Shown here in pieces: positions 33,958 through 45,971 of a stretch of 64,000 nt of DNA. The DNA is from Hymenopellis radicata (taxonomy: Eukaryota > Basidiomycota > Agaricomycetes > Agaricales > Physalacriaceae), in NCBI GenBank assembly GCA_015501595.1, contig JADNRX010000050.1:1-64000 (forward strand), in the 5' to 3' direction. The notes beneath the pieces are model-generated. The model saw nothing but the letters and a program-made list of their open reading frames with translations, searched no databases and had not been told where the DNA came from. The translations under genes were made by a program, and so were the position numbers. Positions within the stretch are counted from its first letter, which is position 1. Each line of letters starts with the position of its first letter.

Positions 33958-36204
33958 TTAATGATGATGCTTCGGGATCAACACCGTACGACCAGTAATC
34001 TCGTACGCTCTCAGCTTGTCGATAACCTCATTAACCTTCTCCAGCGGCTCTGTGTTGAAATGCCCTCGAACGGCGCCTTTCGCGAACAGGTCCAAGGCGG
34101 CTTCGGTCGAGCTACGTGGGCCATAAAGGCTTGACAGGACTAAGCTATGTGTTAGCTTGCATTGAAGTGTTCGAGAAGTATGCATACCGGAAATACCAGA
34201 GCCTATGATGTCGAGTGTAGAAAAGGTCATCTCTAACCACCATACCATCAATGTACATCATCATCAGCTCGAAAAGACAACAGAATCCCTGGCGCACCCC
34301 GTGGCTTGAAGGTGCATCTGTTGGAGGGCTTCGCTCCTTAGAACGGCCTATCAGCATGGGGACGGCTTCGCGATAGTTGTGGATGAGATTGATGTGTGAC
34401 GGTGTGCTTCGCATCAGAGCGGGCGTTCCAAGAGGACATCGACGTACCTGCGCGTAACATCACCAGTGCCCCTGGACGAGAGCGCCGCTGCTCGTCAGGA
34501 CGACTGCGTGGGTGTCGCCTTGGCTTGTCGTCTGGCTGCGGTGACGACGGTCGCGTCAGTGCACCTCGATGAGAGCACGACTGCGACTCGTCAGGAGGAC
34601 TGCAGTCTGTGGCTCGTGGGCGGCAAGTACATGAGCGCAGGTCTGTTCGTGAGATCAGTTCGATAGGAGTCTCTCTACGGGCTGTCATGGGCGTCGACCG
34701 GGACAATTCGGGTTTAAGCCGCGAGAGGAATGTCTTGACTCTTGTTCCGAACGATCAGGCCGTTTGCCACTTATGTATACTGTTAAAATCCGGCTTATGG
34801 GGTGGTTACCATGGGGTCTGGTAATCATCCGTCTTCTCGTCATGTAGTGTATGCAGGCGGCGGCATCTTGAGTGCCCACCCAATTGTGACATTACCTCGA
34901 CGACCGCGAGCGCGTGGCCGGGACGCGTGAGCGCGGACCCATGACTGTTGCTAAAAGATGTGGCAGGAGTGGTCAGCCCCAACTCATACTCATACTCATA
35001 CTCGATTCTTCCGAGACGCCGACCTACTCGTCGTGTAAGCAATATATGAGAACCTTCTATGTGATGCACGCACCATAACAGCCTTGGCGTCAGAAGGGTA
35101 CTTCAAGCCGTTACCCTTGAGCGCGGAGACCGCAAATCCGAAGGCTGTTCAATCTCAATCAGGCTTCAAGTATTGAAAGACTTCTGAGATAACGTACTCT
35201 GAGTCGTGGCGGCAAAATCGATGGTGATATCCACCGTCAACTTGTTCGCCGTGAGTAACTCGTTCAATGTCACGAGATCATAAGCAGCCTCAGCGCCGAG
35301 CTCAAGCGCGAGTTTGCGGGCTTCAGGCTTGATGTCAACGGCGTACACTGACAGATGGCCGTTGTGAAAAGGTTGATAAGATTTAGCGATGGCGAGACAT
35401 ACCAGTGGCACCGTAATGCTTAGCATACTGAAGACCAAGATGACCAAGACCGCCAATGCCGAACATGAGGACCTTGAAGTTCGTGCCCTCTTTGATCTGT
35501 CGACAGATGACGCCATGAATAAAAGTATAGTTTAAGAGAAGGGAAGCTTACGCCCGCGACATCGTGAACAGCATGGTACGCCGTTGTCCCAGCATCGGAT
35601 GCCATGGAGGCCTCTTCGATGGATACACCTTCGGGCTACACGAACGCCTTCATCAACGAGTCCTTTTCGCAGCATTGTGAGTACTGACCACCGGTACCAA
35701 CTGGTCCTGAGGCACGACCACATAGTCGGCATATCCGCCATCGCGACCAATACCTTCGATATTGAAGATAGCAGGCAAACCCATGATACCGCGCACGCAA
35801 GGCGTAATAGTGGTGATCGCGTAAAGCTTGCCAAGTTTAGCCTTGTGGGGATCCACACCCTCCCCAAGTCTTGAGAAATTAAGAATCGTCAGCTTTGTGT
35901 CCTATGTAAAGAGACAAGAGACTTTACGCGACGGGGACACCGCAGAATTCATGTCCCATGATATACGTGCGTTCGTCGAGTCCTGCACCTGAGAGAAGAG
36001 CGACATCGGAGTGGCATACTGTCGAAGATGGCGGTCAGGTCGTTTACGATGACGATACGAAAGTATTGACGACTTACCGCCAGAAGCAGACACCTTGATC
36101 AAGACCTCCCCTTTCTTGGGAGCAGGGACGGGGTGCGCCTTGTCGATAACCAGGTCAGTGTTTCCTCCCTGGTAGGACGCGGAGAACATGGTAGAAGGAA
36201 TCAT
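33958..36204 (-). pseudogene. Alcohol dehydrogenase gene copy, disrupted by insertion
   Basis: Inverted copy of the intact gene at 12109-13591. The start exon, the zinc-site exon, the Rossmann-fold exon and the last exon are all recognisable, and the splice sites are largely kept. Exon 8 is split after '...GAAGAATCGA' by ~770 unrelated bases (about 34236-35004), and the downstream half of the exon resumes with 'TGACCTTTTCTACAC'. The protein could not be made in full unless the insertion is spliced out. Confidence 0.85.
34236..35004. mobile_element. Unclassified ~770-bp insertion in the right-arm dehydrogenase
   Basis: Found by comparing the two arms: the left arm reads through without it. 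In + orientation the insert starts at about 'TCTCTAACCACCATACC' and ends in three repeats of 'CATACT'. A 2-base TC overlap at the borders could be a target duplication, but this is ambiguous. It is GC-rich inside (near 34450-34620), has no long ORF and no clear terminal inverted repeat. It could be a non-autonomous transposon, captured genomic filler, or a Helitron-like piece, though the expected CTRR end is not seen. Confidence 0.55.
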
Positions 36205-37082
36205 GTTGCAGAAAATAACTGGGGTGTTGAAGTGGATGAGAATTAACTTGTTGGTGTTGCCGTCCTCCCATCCTCACCACCTTTATATCTTTCGTGTTCG
36301 GCGGTGGCTAGAACACTGCTTTACCCCACACGCAAGGAAAGTGTACTAGCCGCCCACTTGTGGCGTCGGTCTGCATTGCTCGTCGGATTTCGATGCTGAC
36401 CGGAAACAAGGCTCAAGCACTAGAAGACCACAAATGAGGTTAGGGGCATGGGCATCACGGTATGCGCATTACTACTGTAACCTGCATTTAGTCTCGGAAT
36501 TAGGTGCGACTTTAAGAGTATAAAGCGCTCAAGTGACTCACGACATTGTCCGGTCGAGCGGAGCATGACACTTGCAGGGCCCGTGCATCGCCCAATCGCC
36601 AAACGTTGGATTGAGGCGTAGTGCTAAGCCGTAAACACCTAAATCACCGTTGCAGCAGCGGGGAGCGCTCATAGCCTTCGGAGTAAGAAAACGGGGAGAA
36701 GACGGTGACTAGTCTTTTCTGGCGAGAGCAAGAGACAAACCGCGATCCGCTTATATTAATAATATTCTGTGGAGTCGGGACCGCCGAAAGGGCCCTGAAC
36801 CTATTGTGCTGAAAGCCGCCGAACAGGTTTATGCAAGCTAGAATGCTCCGAAGGAGGCTCTGAGGCCTCAGATTGAACTAGCAGCTGGTCATTGTCCCAT
36901 TTTCAAGGTGGGGGTGCTGGTCATCGACTCCAACAAGTCCTGAACCAAAAGTCCAATGGTTTTTTCCGGGGGCGATTCTTCCATTGTGCGTCTACGGGCG
37001 TGCGTGGCAGATACATAGGTACTGGGGCAGAGATGATAGTGGGAGGATTGGTGGGCGATAGGCGCAATAACGGAGCACCTTC

Positions 37083-37310
37083 CTAATTGGACCGAGAAAC
37101 CCGCATTGGCGGGATCGTTGACGTCTGTGGTGCTTGGTATTCGAAACAGTGGGGATTTCCACAGTGGTCCCACTGTAGGCGAAGACGGCCCAGTTGCGCA
37201 CGTTCTAGATTTCATCAATATTTTGCAGGCCAAATGGTTAATTGCTACTTTACATGAAGATCCGCCTGATACAGTGAGGACTCCACAGATTGGCGCGAGC
37301 ATGACTTGAA
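37083..37310 (+). pseudogene. F-box C-terminal fragment outside the right arm
   Basis: The + strand reads 'GSLTSVVLGIRNSGDF' and then 'FINILQAKWLIATLHE', the recurring C-terminal signature of the F-box proteins in this window. It starts about where the inverted-arm homology ends. Only the tail is present, with no F-box upstream. Confidence 0.55.
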
Positions 37311-37914
37311 TGATGCAGTGAAAAGCGATGGCGCCGACGACGTGCGGCGCTCACAACGAAAATGAGAGTTTAAGAGTGTCCTCCATGTCCACAGAAGCGG
37401 TGTGTAAGTTACCAGGCTTCTTGGCAGTTTATATTTCAACAGGTCAACAGCAGGACGGGACCATGACCGGGACATCCGAGAAGACCACGAGGGGAAAGTC
37501 TGGGTGCCAGCGCATATCATGCGAGGAGTAAGAGTATTTAACGACGTTCTCCGTAGGCCATGGAAAGTAGAAGGCGGCGGTGTAACAGCGCCCGCCGCCG
37601 ACGCGAGAGTCGAAACGAAAAAGCTTACGGGTCACGGGATAATAACCTTCGATCACGTGTGCGGGACGCGTCGCGCGGTCTTTTGCCCACGACTGGCAGC
37701 CCGACGTCGACCAGGCAGGCTGCCTGGAGGCAGAGATTTGAACAACTCAGTATATCGGGCGACCAGGTGAAATACTTACCTGACATTCACAACTGTCGAA
37801 AATCGTCCCACAGAATCGACCAGGTCAACGCATTTCTGGCATACTTAGTTCTCAACGATGCTTATTTTAATCTTGCATATTATTAAGTATTACAATTTCT
37901 ACAGTGATCTTCAT
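37311..37914. other. Intergenic, no feature recognised
   Basis: Short overlapping frames only. It includes a CGCCG-rich patch at about 37575-37610 and an AT-rich right end. Confidence 0.4.
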
Positions 37915-39690
37915 TTATGTACCGGGCGGATGGTGCCCCACTCGATTCGCTCTGGCGCGTAAACTTGCATACCCAAGAAGAAATGTATCCATATACAATC
38001 GAGCCAGTGATGGGAATGTATTGACATGTAGACGTGTCATACACCCTTCTCGTACTAGGGCAGAATCCAGAGCGTGGTACGCTTTTCTGAAGGTCGAGCT
38101 CACCCGGCGCCACTGGCCTGAGCCATGAACAGTTACATGAAGGTCCTTCAGATGATCTAGATGACCGGCGCAGATCTCGTTAGCGAGTTGATGGATAGAA
38201 AGAGCCTGCTCTTCAAATGCGTTGTGGAAACCGAAATGTAGGTCCTCGAGATCGCTGAGACTGTGGAAAAGCAGACCTATGGTGATATATATTAGTAGGG
38301 CGCACGTTGACACTGACTGGCATTCGGGCGACAACTCACTGCTCAAGATGAAGTTCCCGTGTAGTCTAAGGTGCTTCAGTTGTGTAAGGCGACGCGCCAC
38401 GGTCTGATTGAAATCAAGCAGCATTGGTCTGCTTTCGCCACCTTGGGACTCGCACATATGACTTTGACTCCACATCGCTAGCTGTATGTCCAGTGTACAC
38501 AGCTTGTCTGTCTTGAACGGCGAATCCTCCGACAAGATAGAATCAATAAGGATATGGAAAGAATCACACGCTACGCAGGAGGCGTAATAGCTTGAGTTTG
38601 CCCAGACTGTTATGCTCTCCAGGGCTGGAACAACTTTGGTCCCACTAAATGCGGGAGGCATTTCTGATTGACGGATGGCGAGAGGGAAGGTGATATCGGA
38701 TAAGAAGAGTCGTTTGGCCGCGGAAAATATCGATACAGCGTCGACTAGGGTCGTAATATCCGGGAAAGTGCATTGAACAACCACTACGTCAATGATTGAG
38801 GAGAGAGCCGAAGGGAACGAGCCCTCATCCTTCAGACACAGAGTCATATCCCCCAGAAGTATGGCCCGAAGCTTGGGGAAACACTGTACGAACTGCCCAA
38901 ATGCATCATTGGTAGCAAACGTGTATCCGTCCAACGCGAGTACTACTTCAACCTCTTGAAATATGTTTTCGCCCTCTTCCTCCTGCTGTGTAGAAAGGAG
39001 GTCTAGGTACGCCTTGACCACATCTTGCGCCGAATAATGAAGATGGACATAATGGGGCAATGGCGAAAACGCTGCATCGCGTTTGGATCTGTCCAAGAGG
39101 CTCCCGCCCAAGTCACGTCTTTGTTCATTGAGAGCCTTGTCGCCAGAGAAAATAGCAATCCGAAGGTCATTGAAGTCTACAGGACTGAGATAGCGCCCTT
39201 CTGAGTCTCTTATGGCGCTCCAGAGAGGAGAATCAAATGTGGCGCATTCGGCCACCCTCCACTTCGGTGCCTGACCTCGCACTAACAAGCTCTTCAAGCT
39301 CTTTGAGTATGGGGCAAGACCCTCGGATGTTCCCTGTCCTTCAACGAACGACGGTTCAATGGAGACCACCGTCGAGGACTGCGCGGTCTGGCTTGTTGTG
39401 TTGTTCGAAGCACGAGACGAAGAACGCTTGAAAGACTGCAGAGGGAATTAATAATTGCTCATATTGAATTATTGAATGCTCACCAGTGCCCGAATAAATG
39501 CATGTTGTGGCCGTGTACTAGTGCAGTGTAGTCGTAGGGTTTCTGTTCTTGATCGGGCTGGACAAAGTGTTGGTGGTGGTAGAAGTGTGAACAGCGTGCG
39601 ATAAAGAAAGTGCGAGAATACTCGTCGAACAAAGAGACAAAGAGTCACGTTTCTCGCTATTGTGCCAAAACAAATGCGCCTCAGAATCAT
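37915..39690 (-). CDS. Leucine-rich hypothetical protein, F-box-like C-terminal region
   Basis: A long open frame on the - strand runs from an acceptor CTCTGCAG at about 39440 to the stop at 37915. An upstream frame (39690 to about 39484) joins it in phase across an intron starting GTGAGC. The exon 1 protein is Arg/Leu-rich and may not be the true start. The body has periodic Leu/Ile segments ('CFPKLRAILLGDMTLCL', 'LTQLKHLRLHGNFIL', 'LSDLEDLHFGFHNAF') like the region behind the F-box in mushroom proteins, but no F-box core is visible. One more short intron near 38300-38340 is likely. I do not recognise a named family. Confidence 0.55.
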
Positions 39691-39969
39691 TGCTCAGAGC
39701 ATTTGTCACCTGACCCGAGTGGCGATTTACTCCGCAGGTAGACATACAAGACGATATTCTTCGCGGAAGGTTTTCGGGAACCGGGGCGCGCGTCTATTGG
39801 AATGACTACTTTTGAAGGTGGTCGTGGTCGTGGTGAGAAGTCATGCGAGTTTCCCACGCTCCGGCCCAGAATACTACTCAAAATAAACAATAGATTCACA
39901 GATCATAGTTATAAAGGTACGGTAGAATAAGCATAGAGAAAAGCTCTGACACAAACGCGGCGAAGAACC
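39691..39969. other. Intergenic between two minus-strand genes
   Basis: Holds the end of the Zn2Cys6 gene and the promoter area of the leucine-rich gene. Short ORFs only. Confidence 0.4.
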
Positions 39970-42900
39970 TCATATCTCTTCCTCAGAATGAGAGACGCCA
40001 GCAAGATAGGACGCCCAATCATCCAACCTACAACCAAGGTTCAGTGTGTACGCGACCAAGAGCAAATAGAGGACGTACTCTAGTGTTCCAGGTGCGTTCG
40101 CCCATAAACCAAACATCGCCTCGTCCACGGACGGGTCCGTCGCTTCGGTGAATTCAAAGGAGAATGGCTCCTGGGTCATATCCCAACCCACATTTTCTGC
40201 TTCACCGAGGGCGGCGTCCGGCGGCATACGTCCCAAATCCGTGCTATGGACCGGGAGCGGAAAGTCAAAGATGTCCTGGGACATATCCCAAACGCCTTCC
40301 TCATTCAATGCCGTTGTTGGAGGTCCTGTGAATTGGGCAGACAAGTGGTCCGGAGTCTGCATAGTCGTATAAGATGTTGACTGGTATGGTTGAGAGGCCG
40401 TCTCTGGTGAAAAGATAATGGTTGGAAACGTTTGAAAGTCCGTGTCAGCGGAGTTGCTTGTGCCACTCGTCAGAGGTTCATCATCACGACACCGCTTGAG
40501 GATAGGCGGCGGGTTAGGGTCTGGTAGAGGGAGCTCTCCGATGGATGCGAGTTGGTATAGGATATCCCTGGGCAAGAGGTTAAGTAACTCGATCTCTAGC
40601 CCGCTGGTTCCTTACCATAATCGTCCAGCAAAACGCCAGCTGTGATGGAAAGACAGTCAGTCTATGAAAACATGGAAATTGGGCGGGCGAACATTTGTTC
40701 CATGTCTTTTAACACTTGCATGCACTTGTGAACGTCGAGCATTTCTTTGTCGGGGTCCAAGTTCATACGAGTACGCTTGCCTCCCCAGATATTCAAGAGC
40801 AGAACAAGGGCAGCGGTAAAAGCATTGAGCTAGAAAATTTGTGCTCAATAACGTATCATCGAGCGTAACTTGCCAACGTACCAGTGTAAATGGCCGCCCC
40901 AGGAGAAACCTCGCTGTCTTTGAGTATCGATAATATGACTTGAAGACCGCGCGGCATTGGTGCAGATTGCCAAAGACGGGAACGTCAAATGCGGGGTATT
41001 ACGAGGCGAGGGGATGTAAGGCTTGTGTATCAAGATTTGGATGTTATAATAATTTGTGTAGAGCACGACGGACTGGTTGAAAAAGATTTCGCTCTCCCGG
41101 TGAGGATCCCAGCGTAGGTGTTCTGGAATCGAGTCGACCCATGCGTTTAGCGACGAATCTAGTCCCGACACGACGTTCTGTTCCCAGTTCTTGTCCGCGT
41201 GGCGCAATTTATCCTTGTTCGGAGAATACTAAGCCGCCATTAGAGGGTATTAGACATACAGCGACGAAAATCACGAACCAGCGTCCTCAGACAAGTGGCA
41301 ACGATTTGGTTGAGTTTGAGAGCTGATATGAAGAATGATGTATAAGACGGTTTTCCCGAGGGTTGCTTAAATGCTTTCTGAGGATCCGGATGCTCCCAAT
41401 ATTCGTCATCGCACTCGATTGGAAACTCGACGTCAATACTACAAGGTCGAGAAAGCAGGGTGAGTAACATTCATGAGAACAAGATCAACTTACTCGTCAT
41501 CCTGAATTGCGCATGGCCGTCCCAGGAACAGACTAGCGTCGCGATCTAGTGCGACCAATGCCCTACAACGGTATATAAGAAGCGGGTTGCCACGCGAAAG
41601 GAAGAACCGTACCAAAATGTGCGTTTCCATAACTCGTCTTCTACGGTAGGACCGTTACTTCTTTTCTTCCGATGAGCACCGACATCTTGTGCGAGCCGAA
41701 TGCCCGTGCCAACAAGAGCCCAGCAAGCTTGAGGAGCTGAAGTCCCGAACATGAAGGTGGAGTAAAGCTACGAAGGTATGAGTACATTCATTGTAACGAA
41801 GAAATCATACCTACAGCATAGAACTGGAGATCATGGATCGTTGGAGGCGTCATCAAGGATCGCTTAACCGATTGCACCTGCATGAAATACTTCCAACCGC
41901 TTGACCGCTTCGATGTTTCCCCATCAAGTAAAACCCGCGGGTCGTCACTGAACCGCGCAGCAAGTGCGCACACGAAGAGGGCAATGCCTCCAAACATCTG
42001 ATCGCTGAGATGCAACTGGCAAGCGAAATTTCGCTCGAATGTCGGTCGGTGTAGCGTGGGGTGCATCATGTTTTGTGTCTTGAAAAAAAGGTCGATGAGG
42101 TGTCTGAACAAGTCATCTTCTGGGAATACATAATGAGAAATGAAGGTATGATTCAGCGCCAACGATGCTTCCCACTAAACTATGAGTTTCGGATCGAGTG
42201 GATAGAGACTAAGATACCCACAGGAAGTTTTTCCATGAATTCCTGTCGCATATGGTCACCTTGATTTGGAAGCCAGCTGTTGCTGTCGCTTTCGATGTGG
42301 CGCTTGAAATTCGCGCCGTTCTTCAGCTCTATCGCGGCCTGGACAAGCCGCACACTACTAGATTGCCCGAAGAAACGAGATGGAGAATCGTTGGCGACGT
42401 TCATCATTTGAAAGTTGTCGGTGAGAGCCATAAAGTCGTCGTCATCTGTAGTGGCCGATGTTGCTACGGAGAGTGCAGGAGTCCACGGATTTGAAGATGG
42501 GGAAGACATGGTGACTGAATGACATTGAGACGTAGAACCTGTGTGTTCTTCGCTGGCCTGCTCGCCGAGCTATAGAAGGAACTATTCAGAACGGAAGTAA
42601 GAATAATGAACAGACTTACGTTCTTGAAGAGTTCGTCTACATGATCCTCCAACGACTCGACGTGTCTAAAGAAAGTTCAGAGCATATCTACGCGTCTGTT
42701 AGCGTCACGAACACACCGTCGAGCCGAAGACACGCGTCTCTACCACCGTATCAGTGATGGGTTGATCAAAATAGTTCCAGGACACACCCACGAAACTTCA
42801 ACATACGTGCAAGCAGACTCGTTGTACAGCTTACAATTAGAACATTTACTGTTCCCCTCAGACGGTGTCTGGACCCCGTCACCTAAGAAGGAGTCAACAA

Positions 42901-43064
42901 GCGCTATCACGATATGTCTTTTCCATCTTCACATCGAACTGATTACAATTGTGGGTCAAGGTGGATGCGGTAGCACCGTACTAGCACTCACTTTTTTTTC
43001 TGCGACAGAAATCGCAAGCTCTCTGGAGCCTGCGCCTTTTAAGAAGGCCTTCCTCGGATTCCAT
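39970..43064 (-). CDS. Zn2Cys6 transcription factor with fungal-specific middle domain
   Basis: Nuclear DNA-binding regulator. Exon 1 (43064-42992), a 6-base micro-exon (42938-42933) and exon 3 (from 42882) together encode the zinc cluster with Cys17, 20, 27, 40, 43 and 51 ('RACDFCRRKKIRCDG', 'SKCSNCKLYNESACTY'). Next is a dimerisation-like 'HVESLEDHVDELFKN'. The Fungal_trans middle region has 'HPTLHRPTF', 'GTGIRLAQDVGAHR', 'DELWKRTFW', 'LGRPCAIQDDDIDVEFP' and 'LYTNYYNIQILIHKPYIP'. The C-terminal end is acidic and aromatic ('MSQDIFDFPLP', 'SFEFTEATDPS'), suited to activation. About ten introns, all short. Its targets are unknown. The TIR-element array begins about 300 bases upstream of its start. 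Confidence 0.85.
42933..42938 (-). other. Predicted 6-nt micro-exon in the zinc cluster
   Basis: The bases TTCGAT are flanked by AG before and GT after, between introns of 53 and 50 bases. With it, the joint reads A|TT CGA T|GT, giving Ile-Arg-Cys and restoring the third zinc-binding cysteine of 'KKIRCDG'. Joining exon 1 directly to exon 3 would keep the frame but lose Ile, Arg and that Cys. Confidence 0.75.
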
Positions 43065-43364
43065 CGTGAGTCAGTCGTGAGGCCGAACCAAGCGGCGGCA
43101 GATTGTTGGAGCCGGTGGTGTCATTGCGGAGGCGGGTAGTTACCGGTCTCTTTATGAAGCGCACTGTACCGACAACTCGCTAGCTTCGATGGTCCATGGA
43201 TGCCGCGTACTCCCTCCAGCCTTGAAGTTGAATGTGTCAGATCTCTGAGGGTTTGTGCTCGCGTGAGTAGACGGAAGTTCAACTAGGGTCACCATCCAAA
43301 AGCGGGTGACGGGCCGAGGCTACTTTACTTCCCTTTTCGGCCCGATCTCTGTATCAAACCACCA
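43065..43364. promoter_or_regulatory. Promoter region of the Zn2Cys6 gene
   Basis: 300 bases between the regulator's ATG and the target duplication of the repeat array. No clear TATA box. It contains 'TTATGAAGCGCAC' near 43153, which resembles the 8-base target duplication TGAAGCGC of the array. Confidence 0.35.
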
Positions 43365-44100
43365 TGAAGCGCGGCTCGATTACCATGCTGGTGTTTTGTT
43401 ATCCTTTTTTGCTATCGTCGGAGTTTGAATTGTATTTGGTGATTTGCTCCCACGCCTCCTCACGCGCACCGCACAGTGCGGGAATGTTGGCGAATCGACT
43501 GTCGCGCTTGCGTTGGCTTGACCGCGTGGCGTCGGAGATTGAGCTTGATTGTCAGTTCGTTGTTTCAGGTGCCCAGATTGACCTTTTTCAGCAACGTATT
43601 TGTGTCTACAGCAAATTATGATGAGCTACCCGCTATATACTACAAGAAGCAGGCATATCAGGTCTGTACACTCTTATATGACAGTCAGTACATATGCCAC
43701 GAAATTGGACACCTTCGTGGCTCGCCGTGTACCAACAGGGAGGCAAGAATTTGCGTTTGAAGCTGCACGCGCGGCCGCTTCCGTGAGAATTCAAACTCCG
43801 CCGATAGCAAATTGTCAACTCGAAACGAAAATGTACGCTGGTGTACTGATGCGCTTAAAATCTGGTAAATTCACCAAATGTCAAAGACACTCGCCGGAGC
43901 CTCCCTAAAAATTCTCAGAGGCTTCCGCTTCATGAAAGTCTGTATTTACTGCATTTTGTTATCTCAAGCATCAAAACTGACCAACCTTCCAAACTAGGAC
44001 AGATCAGTGATCGCCGCGCCTTACTCCCACCCATCTCATACTCATTGCGTTCAGCGCTCTCGACGTGGGAGACCCAAATTTGAGAGAGCTGAGATCTCCC

Positions 44101-44180
44101 ATACATCCTTCCTTTCTCCCTCCTCCTTCCTCCCTTTTCTTTTTCTTTTCTTTTTCTTTTCTTTTTTCTTTTCCTTTTAA
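44101..44180. repeat. Pyrimidine microsatellite within each array unit
   Basis: A (TTTTC)n/CTCC-rich tract sits close to the right TIR of each unit, at about 44101-44180, 45013-45094, 45860-45931 and 46769-46845. The units differ by one or two pentamers, as expected from slippage. Confidence 0.8.
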
Positions 44181-44219
44181 GCACCAGCATCGTTATCGAG
44201 CCGAAGCGCGGCTAAGCGC

Positions 44220-44285
44220 GGCTCGATTACCATGCTGGTGTTTTGTTATCCTTTTTTGCTATCGTCGGAGTTTGAATTGTAGCGC
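44220..44285. repeat. 66-bp partial duplication of the element start, before unit 2
   Basis: The first 66 bases of the element ('GGCTCGATTACC...GAATTGTAGCGC') occur twice in a row here. The same event precedes unit 4 (45972-46037) but not units 1 or 3. Confidence 0.85.
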
Positions 44286-45971
44286 GGCTCGATTACCATG
44301 CTGGTGTTTTGCTATCCTTTTTTGCTATCGTCGGAGTTTGAATTGTATTTGGTGATTTGCTCCCACGCCTCCTCACGCGCACCGCACAGTGCGGGAATGT
44401 TGGCGAATCGACTGTCGCGCTTGCGTTGGCTTGACCGCGTGGCGTCGGAGATTGAGCTTGATTGTCAGTTCGTTGTTTCAGGTGCCCAGATTGACCTTTT
44501 TCAGCAACGTATTTGTGTCTACAGCAAATTATGATGAGCTACCCGCTATATACTACAAGAAGCAGGCATATCAGGTCTGTACACTCTTATATGACAGTCA
44601 GTACATATGCCACGAAATTGGACACCTTCGTGGCTCGCCGTGTACCAACAGGGAGGCAAGAATTTGCGTTTGAAGCTGCACGCGCGGCCGCTTCCGTGAG
44701 AATTCAAACTCCGCCGATAGCAAATTGTCAACTCGAAACGAAAATGTACGCTGGTGTACTGATGCGCTTAAAATCTGGTAAATTCACCAAATGTCAAAGA
44801 CACTCGCCGGAGCCTCCCTAAAAATTCTCAGAGGCTTCCGCTTCATGAAAGTCTGTATTTACTGCATTTTGTTATCTCAAGCATCAAAACTGACCAACCT
44901 TCCAAACTAGGACAGATCAGTGATCGCCGCGCCTTACTCCCACCCATCTCATACTCATTGCGTTCAGCGCTCTCGACGTGGGGAGACCCAAATTTGAGAG
45001 AGCTGAGATCTCCCATACATCCCTTCCTTTCTCCCTCCTCCTTCCTCCCTTTTCTTTTTCTTTTCTTTTTCTTTTCTTTTTTCTTTTCCTTTTAAGCACC
45101 AGCATCGTTATCGAGCCGAAGCGCGGCTCGATTACCATGCTGGTGTTTTGTTATCCTTTTTCGCTATCGTCGGAGTTTGAATTGTATTTGGTGATTTGCT
45201 CCCACGCCTCCTCACGCGCACCGCACAGTGCGGGAATGTTGGTGAATCGACTGTCGCGCTTGCGTTGGCTTGACCGCGTGGCGTCGGAGATTGAGCTTGA
45301 TTGTCAGTTCGTTGTTTCAGGTGCCCAGATTGACCTTTTTCAGCAACGTATTTGTGTCTACAGCAAATTATGATGAGCTACCCGCTATATACTACAAGAA
45401 GCAGGCATATCAGGTCTGTACACTCTTATATGACAGTCAGTACATATGCACGAAATTGGACACCTTCGTGGCTCGCCGTGTACCAACAGGGAGGCAAGAA
45501 TTTGCGTTTGAAGCTGCACGCGCGGCCGCTTCCGTGAGAATTCAAAACTCCGCCGATAGCAAATTGTCAACTCGAAACGAAAATGTACGCTGGTGTACTG
45601 ATGCGCTTAAAATCTGGTAAATTCACCAAATGTCAAAGACACTCGCCGGAGCCTCCCTAAAAATTCTCAGAGGCTTCCGCTTCATGAAAGTCTGTATTTA
45701 CTGCATTTTGTTATCTCAAGCATCAAAACTGACCAACCTTCCAAACTAGGACAGATCAGTGATCGCCGCGCCTTACTCCCACCCATCTCATACTCATTGC
45801 GTTCAGCGCTCTCGACGTGGGGAGACCCAAATTTGAGAGAGCTGAGATCTCCCATACATCCTTCCTTTCTCCCTCCTCCTTCCTCCCTTTTCTTTTCTTT
45901 TCTTTTTCTTTTCTTTTTTCTTTTCCTTTTAAGCACCAGCATCGTTATCGAGCCGAAGCGCGGCTAAGCGC

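Larger units (their letters stand above)
29752..37075 (-). repeat. Right arm of large inverted duplication
   Basis: Inverted copy of 11250-17937 in the mirrored order zf-HIT, F-box remnant, F-box, alcohol dehydrogenase. It is longer than the left arm mainly because of a ~770-base insertion at about 34236-35004. Each full gene here carries a lesion that the left arm lacks. Confidence 0.9.

Noticed and set aside
34236..35004. Helitron identity for the insertion in the dehydrogenase copy
   Set aside because: One end could be read as TC next to an A|T site, but the expected CTRR terminus and 3' hairpin are not visible.
39518..39745. Alternative - strand frame for the first exon of the leucine-rich gene
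   Set aside because: It ends at a stop before the donor site, whereas the 39690 frame runs through it in phase.
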